From NCBI GenBank assembly GCA_022822445.1, contig JAJEBR010000115.1, positions 37,551-101,550 on the forward strand: a stretch of 64,000 nucleotides of DNA, read 5' to 3'. Below, one piece after another: positions 1 to 8,412 of the stretch. Under the pieces are notes generated by a model. It saw only the letters and a list, made by a program, of their open reading frames with translations. It was not told the DNA's origin and did no database searches. Positions within the stretch are counted from its first letter, which is position 1. Every line of letters begins with the position of its first letter. Source of the stretch: Gemmatimonadota bacterium. GTDB lineage: Bacteria; Gemmatimonadota; Gemmatimonadetes; Longimicrobiales; Gaopeijiaceae. The position numbers were made by a program, and so were the translations under genes.

Positions 1-755
1 GGAATGGACCACATGGGGTTGGCCAGCCACCAGAATCGCTGCTCGAAGTCACTGCGCTCACGGCCCGTCAGGCGCTGGTATGCCGATCTGTCCTTGCCTT
101 CCAGCAGGTCGCCGATGTATGTAAGGACCGCCGCCAGGGCCGGATCGGCGTCGGGCAGCGCGGAACGGAAATAGGCAGCGGCCTGGGTGGGCTCGCCGCC
201 CCGTTCGTGAACCATGCCCAGGAGCAACTCGCACCACCAGGCGACAAAGTTGCATTCACGGGCCACCGCCAGGGTTTCCTCAAAGTCGCTGAGCCGGGTA
301 TGCGCATAGACGAGCTGGGCGAAGGCCAGGGCATCGTCGGGTCTGTCGGCCGCAGCCTCGCCGAGGGCGGTCAACAGCCCGGCCACTTCCTCCGGCTGAC
401 GACGTCCGCGACTTCGCCAGTTGTGGTCCTCGTGATCCCCGTTGAAACACACGTCGCCATCGTCGGCGCGACATCCCGAACTCGCCCTTCTCAGCATCTG
501 CGCAGGGCCGTAGTAGCTCCCCAGAATCCACGAGACATCAGGCGCGAGGGGCCCTTGCCATTTGACCTGGGCCGTGGAAGCGGCTTCCTCGTCGCGGGCA
601 GTGGTTTCCTGCGCGTGGGAGTCGCCTGGCGCCACCAGCGGCAACCCGAAGAGCCCAAGCGCCACGGCGGCGCAGGAGATCGCTGCGGTCGGAAGCGCCG
701 AACCAGGTGGGAGGAAGTTGGCAGATCCGCACTTGAGGCGCTGCAAGGGGGGCAT
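1..755 (-). CDS. Secreted TPR-like protein, 3' end cut by window edge
   Basis: An open frame runs from an ATG at 755 down through base 1 with no stop, so the C-terminus lies outside the window. The N-terminus (about residues 1-48) looks like a secretion signal, with a hydrophobic stretch AAISCAAVALGLFGLPLVA and a likely cut after the SHAQ motif. Residues about 110-210 are helical and resemble tetratricopeptide-type repeats (ALAFAQLVYAHTRL, AAAYFRSALPDADPALAAVL). The last visible part has a FEQRFWWLANPMWS motif that I recall from large secreted TPR proteins of Gemmatimonadota, but I cannot name the family. The other five frames are broken here, which supports this one. Function unknown; probably periplasmic or surface exposed. 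Confidence 0.75.
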   Translation of the reverse strand, partial: MPPLQRLKCGSANFLPPGSALPTAAISCAAVALGLFGLPLVAPGDSHAQETTARDEEAASTAQVKWQGPLAPDVSWILGSYYGPAQMLRRASSGCRADDGDVCFNGDHEDHNWRSRGRRQPEEVAGLLTALGEAAADRPDDALAFAQLVYAHTRLSDFEETLAVARECNFVAWWCELLLGMVHERGGEPTQAAAYFRSALPDADPALAAVLTYIGDLLEGKDRSAYQRLTGRERSDFEQRFWWLANPMWSI

Positions 756-1117
756 TCCGGGTGATGTTGGGGGCGCGTACCAGCGAGCGAGACGGGAAGA
801 ATAGCGGGAGGCGCGGTGTCGTGACAGACTTTGTCCCGCCGACCATCGGTCCGAAGCCCTGTCGAGCCCGCAAGACCACTCTGGAGGCCATCCCTGACAA
901 AGCCTCGCCCACGAAGGTCGAGTTCGACACATTGCATGCCGCAAGGCTGAGCTCAGGCAGCGGGGAAGGAACGCTCACGGCCAGGCGACGCAACGCAGTC
1001 ATTTACCGCTTTCTCATCGAGCGCGCTGGCGGGGGCCCAGGCAGCTCTTCATCGGGACCCTCCCGCTGGGATCTCAAGGGGCCGTTGTGCGGATGCAGGC
1101 GGATTGGCCGAGGAGCG
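756..1117. other. Intergenic stretch without a recognisable gene
   Basis: This 362-base spacer separates two leftward genes. Frames that cross it are low-complexity high-GC shadows of the neighbours. I saw no RNA gene and no copy of the 21-base-pitch repeat found elsewhere. Confidence 0.5.
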
Positions 1118-2563
1118 TTACCGGAATCTGATCCCTGGCTTCTGCGCCCGCTCGGACCTGCTGGAGCGGCTGTTGCCAGTGGCGGAGCTCGCCGCCCGCC
1201 CGTTCCGTCGAATCCGGTATCCCTCCACCCTGTCCACCCCGAGTTCGTCCCGCCTGACGACGAGCAGGAAGTCCTGGTCCACCCAGCAGGGTCTGAGCCG
1301 CCGTTGGCAAAGGAGCAGATCCGGAACGCCGCGGACAACGCCCAGCCACCGTCCTTCCGGGCCGAATACGCTCCACTGGTCGGGCATCCCCGGTTCGGCA
1401 GCCGACCATTCGCGGACCCACAGGTGCCCGTCCGCATCGACAGCCAGACCGGCCACCGTCGGGTAGGTCTCCCTGCGGGGCATCCCGCGGATGAGCTCCT
1501 CCCAACTCACCCCGAACGCGCTCTCCAGACCTTCGTAGAATATCTCCAGCGTCTCTAGCCACGACTCGTGGCCACTGTCCGTGACCGGGACCGGACCCGC
1601 CGCGCGGCGGATGATCCGCACCAGGCTGCCCTCCTGCGAGAACTGGTAGATGTCGTTTCGCTCACCGTCGCCGATGTAGATGGAAGGAGGATTGCCTCCG
1701 ATCGCGATTTGGAGGTCTACGAGAGGGATCGAAAGGTGCGTGTCATCCCTGCCGGAAGTGGGCAGGGGAACCCACAACTGCCGTCCTGTCCAGGATCCGA
1801 ACGGGTGCGCCGTGTACGTGCGGTCAACCAGCGCGAGATCCACGGGAGGTCTGTAGAAGGCGCCTGGCGGCGGGGGTGGCGTTGGATCCCCCCCTGCGAA
1901 GACCACGAACGAGCCGTTCACAAATGGAATCACCGTGGATTCGGCGTTGGATCCGGGAACGCGTGCCATCAATTCCAGGAGATCGATCGACCGTTCCCTC
2001 AGGAGCGTGCCGCTGGTGTCGAAGTAGCTGGCCGGGGCGAACCAGTAGTCCCACACCACCAGGGTATCCGGGGCCAGGTACTGAAGGCGTTGGGGGCGGT
2101 CGAACTCGCCGGGGCCCTCGCCGCGGCCCCCGATTACCGTGGACAGCTCGCCCGACGGCTCGAACAGGTAGAGCTGATGGTTCCCCTGGGAGAGAACGGC
2201 CACCCTTCCGTCCTCCAGGCGAGCGATCCCCACGACCCGCCAGATCAGCTGCGCCGGATCCTGGGCCGCCGCCGCCGTCCCGCCCACGCCACCTGGGGCC
2301 GCTTCGCCGCCGCCGGCACCCCCGCCCGCGTCCCGGCTCCCGCCCAGCACGATCTCGGGCTCCTCATCCAGGGTCCAGAACTGCCCGGGGGGATACTCCG
2401 GCGCGTGGTTCTCGACGATTTCGATCCCGGCGGAATCCCACACTACGACCGGCGCACCGGCGACCTCCGCGTTCCCTCCCGGCGAGCGGTCACACGCGCC
2501 AGCGGCAACCACCGCCACCGCCGCCCAGCCGACCACGAATCCGGCGCGGCCCCGGTGGCTCAT
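1118..2563 (-). CDS. 6-bladed beta-propeller lipoprotein (BF3884-like)
   Basis: The start at 2563 (MSHRGRAGF) is preferred over an upstream ATG at 2632 because it puts a normal lipoprotein signal at the N-terminus: a hydrophobic run ending VVAAGAC, with Cys about 23 as lipid anchor. The mature protein has the repeated blade pattern of this family: an RVVGIARLEDGRVAVLSQ blade, then the hallmark GGRGEGPGEFDRPQ (variants of GxxGxGPGEF recur in such proteins) and later blades such as NDIYQFSQEGSLVRIIRR. The C-terminal RRDELGVDRVEGYRI matches the usual end of the family; about 25 extra residues follow. The biological role of these lipoproteins is not established; they are thought to sit in the periplasm or outer membrane. 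Five more full relatives lie in this window. Confidence 0.85.
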   Translation of the reverse strand: MSHRGRAGFVVGWAAVAVVAAGACDRSPGGNAEVAGAPVVVWDSAGIEIVENHAPEYPPGQFWTLDEEPEIVLGGSRDAGGGAGGGEAAPGGVGGTAAAAQDPAQLIWRVVGIARLEDGRVAVLSQGNHQLYLFEPSGELSTVIGGRGEGPGEFDRPQRLQYLAPDTLVVWDYWFAPASYFDTSGTLLRERSIDLLELMARVPGSNAESTVIPFVNGSFVVFAGGDPTPPPPPGAFYRPPVDLALVDRTYTAHPFGSWTGRQLWVPLPTSGRDDTHLSIPLVDLQIAIGGNPPSIYIGDGERNDIYQFSQEGSLVRIIRRAAGPVPVTDSGHESWLETLEIFYEGLESAFGVSWEELIRGMPRRETYPTVAGLAVDADGHLWVREWSAAEPGMPDQWSVFGPEGRWLGVVRGVPDLLLCQRRLRPCWVDQDFLLVVRRDELGVDRVEGYRIRRNGRAASSATGNSRSSRSERAQKPGIRFR

Positions 2564-2728
2564 CGACCTGGCGGGCCGGCCGGGTGCACCGCCGCCACGC
2601 CGAGCCGGTGTCGAGGATCGTCGTTCTTGCACGCCAGCTTCAACCTGCCCTATTCATGAATTGTCGTGTCGAGGGTAAGCTGAGGGGCCGAGGTGCCTCT
2701 CGCAATCCCCCGAGGGCAGGCGCGAGGG

Positions 2729-2889
2729 TATTCGCCCATCAAGGCCAGGGGCCTGTCCGTGTCCGACGTCATCCGCATGGTGCTGCTGCGGGTTGCGGAG
2801 GAGAACGACTCCCCTTCGTCGTCCAGAGATCTGACATGCTGATCCCGGTTCGGTCCTCGCAGTTCAAACGCGACGTCAGAATCCTCTGA
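2729..2889 (+). pseudogene. Decayed DinJ/RelB-YafQ toxin-antitoxin module
   Basis: The frame starting near 2738 reads GLSVSDVIRMVLLRVAEEN, which matches the C-terminal half of DinJ/RelB antitoxins (typical form GLSVSDAIRxxLTRVAxE). The expected continuation RLPFVVQ is in another frame from about 2803, so one frameshift is present. The toxin ATG at 2836 opens MLIPVRSSQFKRDV, the normal N-terminus of YafQ-type mRNA interferases, but a stop comes after 17 codons. The antitoxin N-terminus and almost all of the toxin are missing. This is a relic of a TA module. Confidence 0.7.
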
Positions 2890-2918
2890 TGAAGACGAAC
2901 CAACTGAATGGCGACGAA

Positions 2919-2964
2919 ATGTAAAGTCTGGTTCACAATATGTATGGTCCGGTTGACATTTCTG
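2919..2964 (+). repeat. Intergenic 21-base-pitch box array, copy A
   Basis: Three boxes stand exactly 21 bases apart: a half box ATGT (2919-2922), ACAATATGT (2935-2943) and ACATTTCTG (2956-2964). The 12-base linkers begin with an A or purine pair and end TTC or TTG, so the third box looks like a TTGACA element. The array is much AT-richer than its surroundings and lies 133 bases upstream of the gene at 3097. Nine copies of the same architecture were found in the window. Confidence 0.65.
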
Positions 2965-3096
2965 CTCTATTCCGGTAAGCATCCGCTCTGATGTCGCGCG
3001 CACATCCCAGGCCTCCCGCTTGCACGATACCGAATCCTCCCTTAACCTACACTATCCTTCGTAGCTCACGAGAGACATCCGAAAAGAAACCCCCCC

Positions 3097-4185
3097 ATGA
3101 AGCTCCTCCGAACAGCTGCCAGCATCCTCACCCTCGTCGCGCTCACGACGCCCCCAGCCGCAAGCCAGGTCCTCCCCGGCCCCAACGGTCCGGTCGAATT
3201 CATCGGGTTGCAGCGCTGGGAGGCCCAAGAGCTGTTCGACGCCATTCAGGATCTCGCCCCCGACCTTCCCTTTCACGCCTGCGCCAACCTGATGAAGCAG
3301 AACCTCGGATTCGCGGAGGCGGCCGCGTATCGCTATCGGATGGATCAATCCGATGACTGGTACACGGTCGTGTCCGGCGTGGAAGACAGCACCCGGATCC
3401 GGTACCGTCCGACCGGAGGGGAATCGGTCGTTCTGCCGGAGTCCTGGCAGGAGCTGCAGGCAGCCATCAGCGACGACTACTATACGCTGGCCGTGGTCGC
3501 GCGCGCTTTTCCCTTGCGCGGTTACCTGAGCAACCCCGATAGCCCGCAACAGGTCGCCGAACGGATGGGTGCCGATCCCGAATTCGTCGAACGGGTGTGG
3601 AACCTGGCCGACCGGCTGGACGGCGGAGCGGATCGACGCCTTGCCCACGCAGTGCTCGCAAGCGACTCATCGTCATCGGCGCGAACCGTCGCGACCCTCG
3701 TGCTCGGCAATTTCATGGATGACGACAGGTCCTGGCACGCACTCGTGAGTTCGGTGATCGACCCCCATCCCCACCACGTGGTCAACACCGTGGCCCGGAG
3801 CATGCTCGAAGGCATGCACGAGGGCATGGTCATGGGCCGGATGACGCGGCAGAGAGACCCGGTCGACTGGTCCGGGGCCCGCTCCCCACTGTCGGCGATC
3901 TTCGGAGGCACGAATCTGCCCGTGTTCAACACCATCCTGCAGGTCCTGGTCGTCACGGGCATTGAGCCGCAGCTCGCGCAGCAGTTGGCTCGCGAGAGCC
4001 CGGACCTGTTGCTCGCGTACGCCGGAGCAGAGCATGAACCAACCCGGATCCCCGCCGTGAACTTCCTGAGGGCCATGAGCGGCGAGGATTTCGGAACGGA
4101 CGTCGACGCCTGGAGGGCATGGATCGGTCGCGCTGGTGGCTCGCGGCATGAGCGACATCGTTCAAGAGCAGTTTCGACGGATTGA
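3097..4185 (+). CDS. Secreted protein of unknown function
   Basis: The 362-residue product starts with a clear Sec signal peptide (MKLLRTAASILTLVALT, likely cut after PPAASQ). The N-terminal third contains a mixed segment (FIGLQRWEAQELFDAIQD). The rest is mostly helical and could be HEAT- or TPR-like: for example, the residues around 195-240 (TVATLVLGNFMDDDRSWHAL) and 285-340. I recognise no catalytic motif and cannot name the family. A copy of the intergenic box array lies upstream. The C-terminal 20 residues are basic and may include read-through beyond the ancestral stop. Confidence 0.75.
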   Translation: MKLLRTAASILTLVALTTPPAASQVLPGPNGPVEFIGLQRWEAQELFDAIQDLAPDLPFHACANLMKQNLGFAEAAAYRYRMDQSDDWYTVVSGVEDSTRIRYRPTGGESVVLPESWQELQAAISDDYYTLAVVARAFPLRGYLSNPDSPQQVAERMGADPEFVERVWNLADRLDGGADRRLAHAVLASDSSSSARTVATLVLGNFMDDDRSWHALVSSVIDPHPHHVVNTVARSMLEGMHEGMVMGRMTRQRDPVDWSGARSPLSAIFGGTNLPVFNTILQVLVVTGIEPQLAQQLARESPDLLLAYAGAEHEPTRIPAVNFLRAMSGEDFGTDVDAWRAWIGRAGGSRHERHRSRAVSTD

Positions 4186-4237
4186 ATCGGCCAACCCGAC
4201 CATTGGTCCCCGCAGCCTGGAACCCCTGCCGCTGCCC

Positions 4238-4864
4238 CTACCAACCCAGCGGCATCGAGATGACGAGGCGGCCGCGCATCGACTGGTGCTTCGCATTGCC
4301 GTCGCTGTCATCGGCCGACACGTTCGCCAGCCCGGCCGAGTAGATCCCCTCGAGGCCGAGCGTCAGGCCTGCGACCAGCCGGACCTTCATCCCCAGCCCG
4401 CCGGCGACGCCGAAGTCCGTATCCTTGATGTCGAGCGTGTCCTCGCCGCACTCCTGATCGAGCGACATGCCGATGGCCGTGATGCTGACGTCGCAGGCGG
4501 CCTTCAACGCGAACCACGGCCCGCCGATCGCATAGACGTGCTCATCGCCGAACGTGACGGACGGGGCGAACTCGAAGTAGGCCAGGTCGACGTCCGCCTC
4601 GATCGTCACGCCCGGCTCGCTCGCGTCGAGCACGGCGCCCTTCTGGACGTACAAGGCATCGAAACGCAAGCCGATGCCACGGGTCACCGGCACCGTAAGG
4701 CCGGCGCCGGCGTGGTAGCCGAGCTTGTAGCCGGTATCGCCGCCGTCCTCGTCCTCGAACAGCACCGTGGAACTGCCAGCGCCGCCAAGCAGATGGAGGC
4801 CAATTTGCGCGTGCGCGGGCGCCGCGAGCGTGAACATGAGCAGTGTGGCGAGTGCGTAGCGCAT
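4238..4864 (-). CDS. Small outer-membrane beta-barrel protein
   Basis: The 208-residue protein has a textbook signal peptide (MRYALATLLMFTLAAPAHAQ) and then alternating strands rich in Gly and aromatics, such as LGYHAGAGLTVPVTRGIGLRFDAL with DALYVQKGAV following. The chain ends SMPLGW; a C-terminal aromatic residue is the usual BAM recognition signal. This fits the OMP_b-brl/porin-like family of eight-stranded barrels. The two cysteines around 125-137 could form a loop disulfide. It is convergent with the gene at 3097 and has no obvious operon partner. Role unknown; probably structural or adhesive. Confidence 0.8.
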   Translation of the reverse strand: MRYALATLLMFTLAAPAHAQIGLHLLGGAGSSTVLFEDEDGGDTGYKLGYHAGAGLTVPVTRGIGLRFDALYVQKGAVLDASEPGVTIEADVDLAYFEFAPSVTFGDEHVYAIGGPWFALKAACDVSITAIGMSLDQECGEDTLDIKDTDFGVAGGLGMKVRLVAGLTLGLEGIYSAGLANVSADDSDGNAKHQSMRGRLVISMPLGW

Positions 4865-5024
4865 TGGCGGGTTCCTTTGGTGGGTGGATCGGCGACGGTG
4901 AAATGAAGAGTAGCCCTCGGGTGCTCTTGATCACAGGCCCCCGGGCCGCGGAAGCATCGCTTCCATGAGGTCTGACTCTCCTGGAGCCGGGAGGGTTTCA
5001 CAGGTCAGGCCGCGAAACAGCGGT

Positions 5025-5063
5025 GTATAGACACTTGTATAGGCAACTCTCGCTGCGTATACT
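5025..5063 (+). promoter_or_regulatory. Promoter and direct-repeat operator of the nucleotidyltransferase cassette
   Basis: A -35 TTGTAT (5035-5040) and -10 TATACT (5058-5063) are separated by 17 bases. Two direct repeats, GTATAGACA (5025-5033) and GTATAGGCA (5037-5045), 12 bases apart, overlap the -35. The arrangement suggests autoregulation by the ribbon-helix-helix-like protein encoded at 5095. Confidence 0.5.
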
Positions 5064-5094
5064 GTCGCCGAACACCCTCCAACGGATACGGCAC

Positions 5095-5346
5095 ATGGAC
5101 TACCGCCAGACACTCCTCAACATGTCTCCCGAAACCCGCGACTTCACCAATTACTGGCGAGGCAAGCGGAACCGCACCGTCCTCTTAACCATACGGGTCA
5201 CCCCCGAAGAACGCGACGCCGTCCGGGCGGCCGCCGAATGGGAACATCGCAAGGTCGCCAAGTTCATTCGCGCCGCCATCGCCGCCCGCGCCCGCGACGG
5301 ATACTGCAACGCGGCCGCCGAGCCGGCCGACCCCGCAGCCCCATGA
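5095..5346 (+). CDS. Small ribbon-helix-helix-like DNA-binding protein
   Basis: The 83-residue form from the ATG at 5095 (MDYRQTLLNM) is chosen over an upstream ATG at 5023, because the predicted promoter -10 lies between the two. The core RTVLLTIRVTPEERDAVRAA followed by EWEHRKVAKFIRAAIAARAR looks like a beta strand plus two helices, as in Arc/ParD-type proteins. It is probably the DNA-binding regulator or antitoxin of the cassette formed with 5434 and 6156. The C-terminal tail is Ala/Pro rich. Confidence 0.6.
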   Translation: MDYRQTLLNMSPETRDFTNYWRGKRNRTVLLTIRVTPEERDAVRAAAEWEHRKVAKFIRAAIAARARDGYCNAAAEPADPAAP

Positions 5347-5433
5347 CCCCCCTTCTCCGCTCCTCAACCGCCAGGCTGCCAAGCTGCTTGCCCTCTCCTG
5401 CCGCTCCGCTTCACCCCACGCCTGCTCCCGCCC

Positions 5434-6159
5434 ATGGCTGATTTACCCCTACCGCGCGGTCCCGCCGAGCTCCTCGAAGCCGTACGCGCTCCCCTCGCCC
5501 GGGCCTTCGCCGGAGAGCACAACCTTCGCCTGGGCGGCGGCACCGCTCTCGCCGCCCGGTGGCATCACCGCCACAGCACCGACGTTGACATCTTTGTCGA
5601 ACCCGACCCCTATCGCCATTTCCATTGGAACACGGGCGGCCAGTTCAGCCTTGACCTTACCGCCTCCGCTTCTGTTGACCGCCTCGTCATCGGCCGCGAT
5701 GGCGCATATATCAGCTTCCAAGGGTTGCCCGGCTACGTGAGTGTTGCCCCCGACCGCGGGCTCTCGCTCGATCCTCGCTCTGCCGACCACGTCGCGGGGA
5801 CCGATCTGCCCTTCGAGACGACGGCCGAAATCCTCGCCAAGAAGCTCTGTTTCCGGATGGCCCGGGACAAGGAGCTTCTGCCCCGCGACCTCTATGACAT
5901 TGCCTTTGCCCGCGATCGCGCTCCGGACGCGCTTCAAACCGCGCTGGACGCCCTCCGGGCCGCCGAACTGGCCGAGCTCGTCACCGTGTTCGAGGACCAC
6001 CACACCAGCCCGGAGCGCCCCGGCAAGACCACGGCCGTTCTCGCGCCTTCGGATCCCCAGCTCGACGAACGCTCTCCCGCCATCGTCGAACGCCTGGTCA
6101 TCGCCGAGCTCGACCAGCGCACGCGCGGCCGTGGCCCCGGTCCGGAGCCGACCAGATGA
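5434..6159 (+). CDS. AbiEii/AbiGii-like nucleotidyltransferase
   Basis: The 241-residue protein carries the polymerase-beta-fold nucleotidyltransferase signature: LRLGGGTALAARWHHRHSTD leading into VDIF, with the acidic pair of the metal site. Further on are the family's ILAKKLCFRMARDKE (residues about 134-148) and RDLYDIAFA. AbiEii enzymes act as type IV TA toxins or abortive-infection effectors by transferring nucleotides to RNA or other targets. The usual AbiEi wHTH antitoxin is absent. Instead, an RHH-like gene lies upstream and an unknown gene overlaps its stop. The start ATG lies 87 bases after the RHH gene. The target is unknown. Confidence 0.8.
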   Translation: MADLPLPRGPAELLEAVRAPLARAFAGEHNLRLGGGTALAARWHHRHSTDVDIFVEPDPYRHFHWNTGGQFSLDLTASASVDRLVIGRDGAYISFQGLPGYVSVAPDRGLSLDPRSADHVAGTDLPFETTAEILAKKLCFRMARDKELLPRDLYDIAFARDRAPDALQTALDALRAAELAELVTVFEDHHTSPERPGKTTAVLAPSDPQLDERSPAIVERLVIAELDQRTRGRGPGPEPTR

Positions 6160-6767
6160 TCGACTTCGAGCGCGTCCGCGCGTACTACTTCAACCCTCCA
6201 CCGCCCGACCCCCTCTCCGTTCCTAGCGACGAGGAGCTCATCGCCCGCTACGAGCGCCGCTGCTACGAGAGCTGCGTCCTTCGCTTGGGCGATCCCGTCG
6301 CCGAGGGGCTCGGCCCCCACGGCTCCATGATCGGCGGCCCGGGCAAACCCATCACCATCCACTGCGAACGGGTCGAACGCACCGCCCCTCTTCGGCCTCT
6401 TCCTCTCGCGTGGTGGGACTATCCCCAGGCTCGGCGTCGAATCCTCCCGCCCGGCGGGCGAGACGAGGCCACGGCCTACCTCGGCGATCTCCTCGGCCTT
6501 CACATGGCGGGCGTTCCAAACCGACCGTCCGCTCCCGGCCTTGCCGCCATATTCCGCGCCTCTCACCCCTCCCAATCGGAGCGCGAGATCCTCCGCCAGC
6601 TCTTCGGGGCGCTTCCCGCTCCACGCTTCAAGCGTCTCCGGACGCTGGGCGGCATCTCGCTCTACGAGATGGCTCGCGCCATCCACGTCTCCGGAAACCG
6701 CCGCAACGCCTTCATCCGCTGGCTTCATCGGTTTGCCGTTCGACCCCCCTCTACAGACGCCCGCTGA
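6156..6767 (+). CDS. Unknown protein coupled to the nucleotidyltransferase
   Basis: The ATG overlaps the stop of the nucleotidyltransferase (ATGA), so translation is probably coupled. The 203-residue product has no family I can name. Its C-terminus (LGGISLYEMARAIHVSGNRR) has helix-turn-helix character. The middle contains a Pro-rich stretch and a QSEREILRQLF helix. It may be the antitoxin or a second effector of the cassette. This is inferred from position only. Confidence 0.65.
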   Translation: MIDFERVRAYYFNPPPPDPLSVPSDEELIARYERRCYESCVLRLGDPVAEGLGPHGSMIGGPGKPITIHCERVERTAPLRPLPLAWWDYPQARRRILPPGGRDEATAYLGDLLGLHMAGVPNRPSAPGLAAIFRASHPSQSEREILRQLFGALPAPRFKRLRTLGGISLYEMARAIHVSGNRRNAFIRWLHRFAVRPPSTDAR

Positions 6768-6768
6768 C

Positions 6769-8184
6769 ATGACACCCCGCCCCGCCCCCGTCCTCGCCCT
6801 CATCGCGCTGATCGCCTGCGGCGAGCCCGCGCCCGACGCGCCCGCCGCCCGCATCGAGTCCGCGCTGCACCCGACCTTCGTCATCCGCGGCGAACCCACA
6901 CCCCGCACTTCACTTGCCGACCGGATGGAAGCGCTCGGGGTGCCCGGGGTCAGCATTGCCGTGCTTGTCGACGGAGAGATCGCGTGGGCGCGCGGATACG
7001 GCTTTGCCGACCTCGAATCACGGCGGCCGGTCACCACGAACACGCTCTTTCAGGCCGCGTCGATCTCCAAGCCCGTGGCCGCGCTCGCGGCGCTGCAACT
7101 TGTCCGGGAGGGCCGTGTCGCGCTGGACGCCGACGTCAACGACTACCTGACGAGTTGGCGGGTGCCAGCCAGCGAATTCACCGCCGAAGCGCCCGTGACC
7201 CTCCGCGGCCTCCTCACGCATCGCGCCGGCCTGAGCGTGTCGGGGTTTCCCGGCTACGGACCGGGCGAAGCTGTCCCGGACGCGCCGGGGGTACTGGACG
7301 GCCGCGGCAACACCGATCCCGTGCGCGTCGTCACGCTGCCGGGCGAGCAGCGGTATTCCGGCGGCGGCTACACCGTGATGCAGCAACTGGTCGCGGACGT
7401 TCGCGCCGCGCCGTTCCCCGATGTCATGCGCCGCCGCGTTCTGGATCCGATCGGCATGGTCCGCTCGACGTACGAGCAACCGATTCCGCCCGACCACCAG
7501 GACGACATCGCGACCGGTCACCGCCCCGACGGGACCCCCGTGCCAGGCGGATGGCACACCTACCCGGAGCAGGCCGCGGCCGGGCTGTGGACAACGCCCA
7601 GCGAGCTCGCCCTCTACGCAGCCGAAGTACAGCGGGCCTGGAGGGGCGAGTCGACGCGCGTGCTCGACGAGGCGGTCGCGAGAGAAATGCTGACGCCGGA
7701 CGACGATGACTGGGGTCTGGGTCCCGCGATCTCGGAGGACGGCGAGCGTTTTCGGCACGGAGGTTCGAACCAGGGATTCCGTTCCACCTTCGCCGCGTAC
7801 ATCGATGGGGACGATGGCGTCTTCGTGATGACGAACTCCGACGCCGGATCCCCGCTGGCGAACGAGATCGCGGTCACGGTGGCGGAGGCGTACGGGTGGT
7901 CCGGGCCCCGGCCCACGGAAAGGGTGCCGGTGGAACTGTCGTCTGAACTGCGGAGGCGCTACGCAGGAACCTATGCGGTCGCCGAGAGGGGGATCGAGTT
8001 CGAGGTCGCGCTGGAGGGGCGGGGGTTGTCGCTGGCGTGGCGGGGGGGCAGTGCGGTGCTGTGGCCGCTGAGCGACTCGACCTTCTTCGATGTGGAGGAT
8101 GGCCGCGAAGTGCGGTTTGCCGGGGAGGGGGATGAGGTGGAGTTGGTGCTGGGGACCCTCAGGGCGAAGCGGGTTCAGCGGTGA
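6769..8184 (+). CDS. Serine hydrolase lipoprotein (class C beta-lactamase/PBP family)
   Basis: The start at 6769 gives a lipoprotein signal (MTPRPAPVLALIALIAC, Cys17). The 471-residue protein has the SxxK motif as SISK (Ser98, Lys101), a YSGGGY segment in the region of the second motif (the usual YxN is modified), and HGG near residue 330 in place of KTG. The domain ends with a C-terminal barrel (residues about 385-470), often found in the AmpC-like esterase/peptidase group (COG1680). It is likely a periplasmic esterase or D-aminopeptidase rather than a resistance enzyme. The ATG begins one base after the previous stop, so it may share the upstream transcript. Confidence 0.88.
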   Translation: MTPRPAPVLALIALIACGEPAPDAPAARIESALHPTFVIRGEPTPRTSLADRMEALGVPGVSIAVLVDGEIAWARGYGFADLESRRPVTTNTLFQAASISKPVAALAALQLVREGRVALDADVNDYLTSWRVPASEFTAEAPVTLRGLLTHRAGLSVSGFPGYGPGEAVPDAPGVLDGRGNTDPVRVVTLPGEQRYSGGGYTVMQQLVADVRAAPFPDVMRRRVLDPIGMVRSTYEQPIPPDHQDDIATGHRPDGTPVPGGWHTYPEQAAAGLWTTPSELALYAAEVQRAWRGESTRVLDEAVAREMLTPDDDDWGLGPAISEDGERFRHGGSNQGFRSTFAAYIDGDDGVFVMTNSDAGSPLANEIAVTVAEAYGWSGPRPTERVPVELSSELRRRYAGTYAVAERGIEFEVALEGRGLSLAWRGGSAVLWPLSDSTFFDVEDGREVRFAGEGDEVELVLGTLRAKRVQR

Positions 8185-8365
8185 GTGGGTGACGGTACGT
8201 CATTGACCCGGAGATGCCAAGGCTCGGGTCTGCGGGTCGCGAGTTCCGAACGCGACTACCGTCGAGGCCTTGAAGCCAGGGGAGTAGGCATCCGCTGATC
8301 GGGCGATGACCGCGTCTCGCTACCATGGACTGACCTGCGTTCCGCGTCACCGCGATCCCAGCTAC

Positions 8366-8394
8366 TTGACGCATTGTACTATACATGGTACACT
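8366..8394 (+). promoter_or_regulatory. Promoter and operator of the HigBA module
   Basis: TTGACG (8366-8371) and TACACT (8389-8394) are 17 bases apart. The spacer and -10 contain the inverted repeat TGTAC (8375-8379) and GTACA (8388-8392), a fitting site for HigA autorepression. The toxin start follows within 20 bases. Confidence 0.55.
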
Positions 8395-8412
8395 TGGCCG
8401 GATGAGGTACGA

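Noticed and set aside
761..1558. A 265-codon rightward frame
   Set aside because: It is mostly antisense to the propeller lipoprotein gene and has no motif; its non-overlapping part is a short biased stretch.
2650..3003. A leftward frame covering the DinJ/YafQ relic and the box array
   Set aside because: Its composition fits antisense of the relic, and its start lies in the array; no family resemblance.
7755..7775. A GGTTCGAACC sequence resembling a tRNA T-arm
   Set aside because: It lies inside the serine hydrolase coding frame and no acceptor stem or anticodon arm can be drawn around it.
8374..8412. The longer HigB start at a TTG in position 8374
   Set aside because: It would overlap the -10 region and the operator-like repeat, and adds residues not seen in the family.
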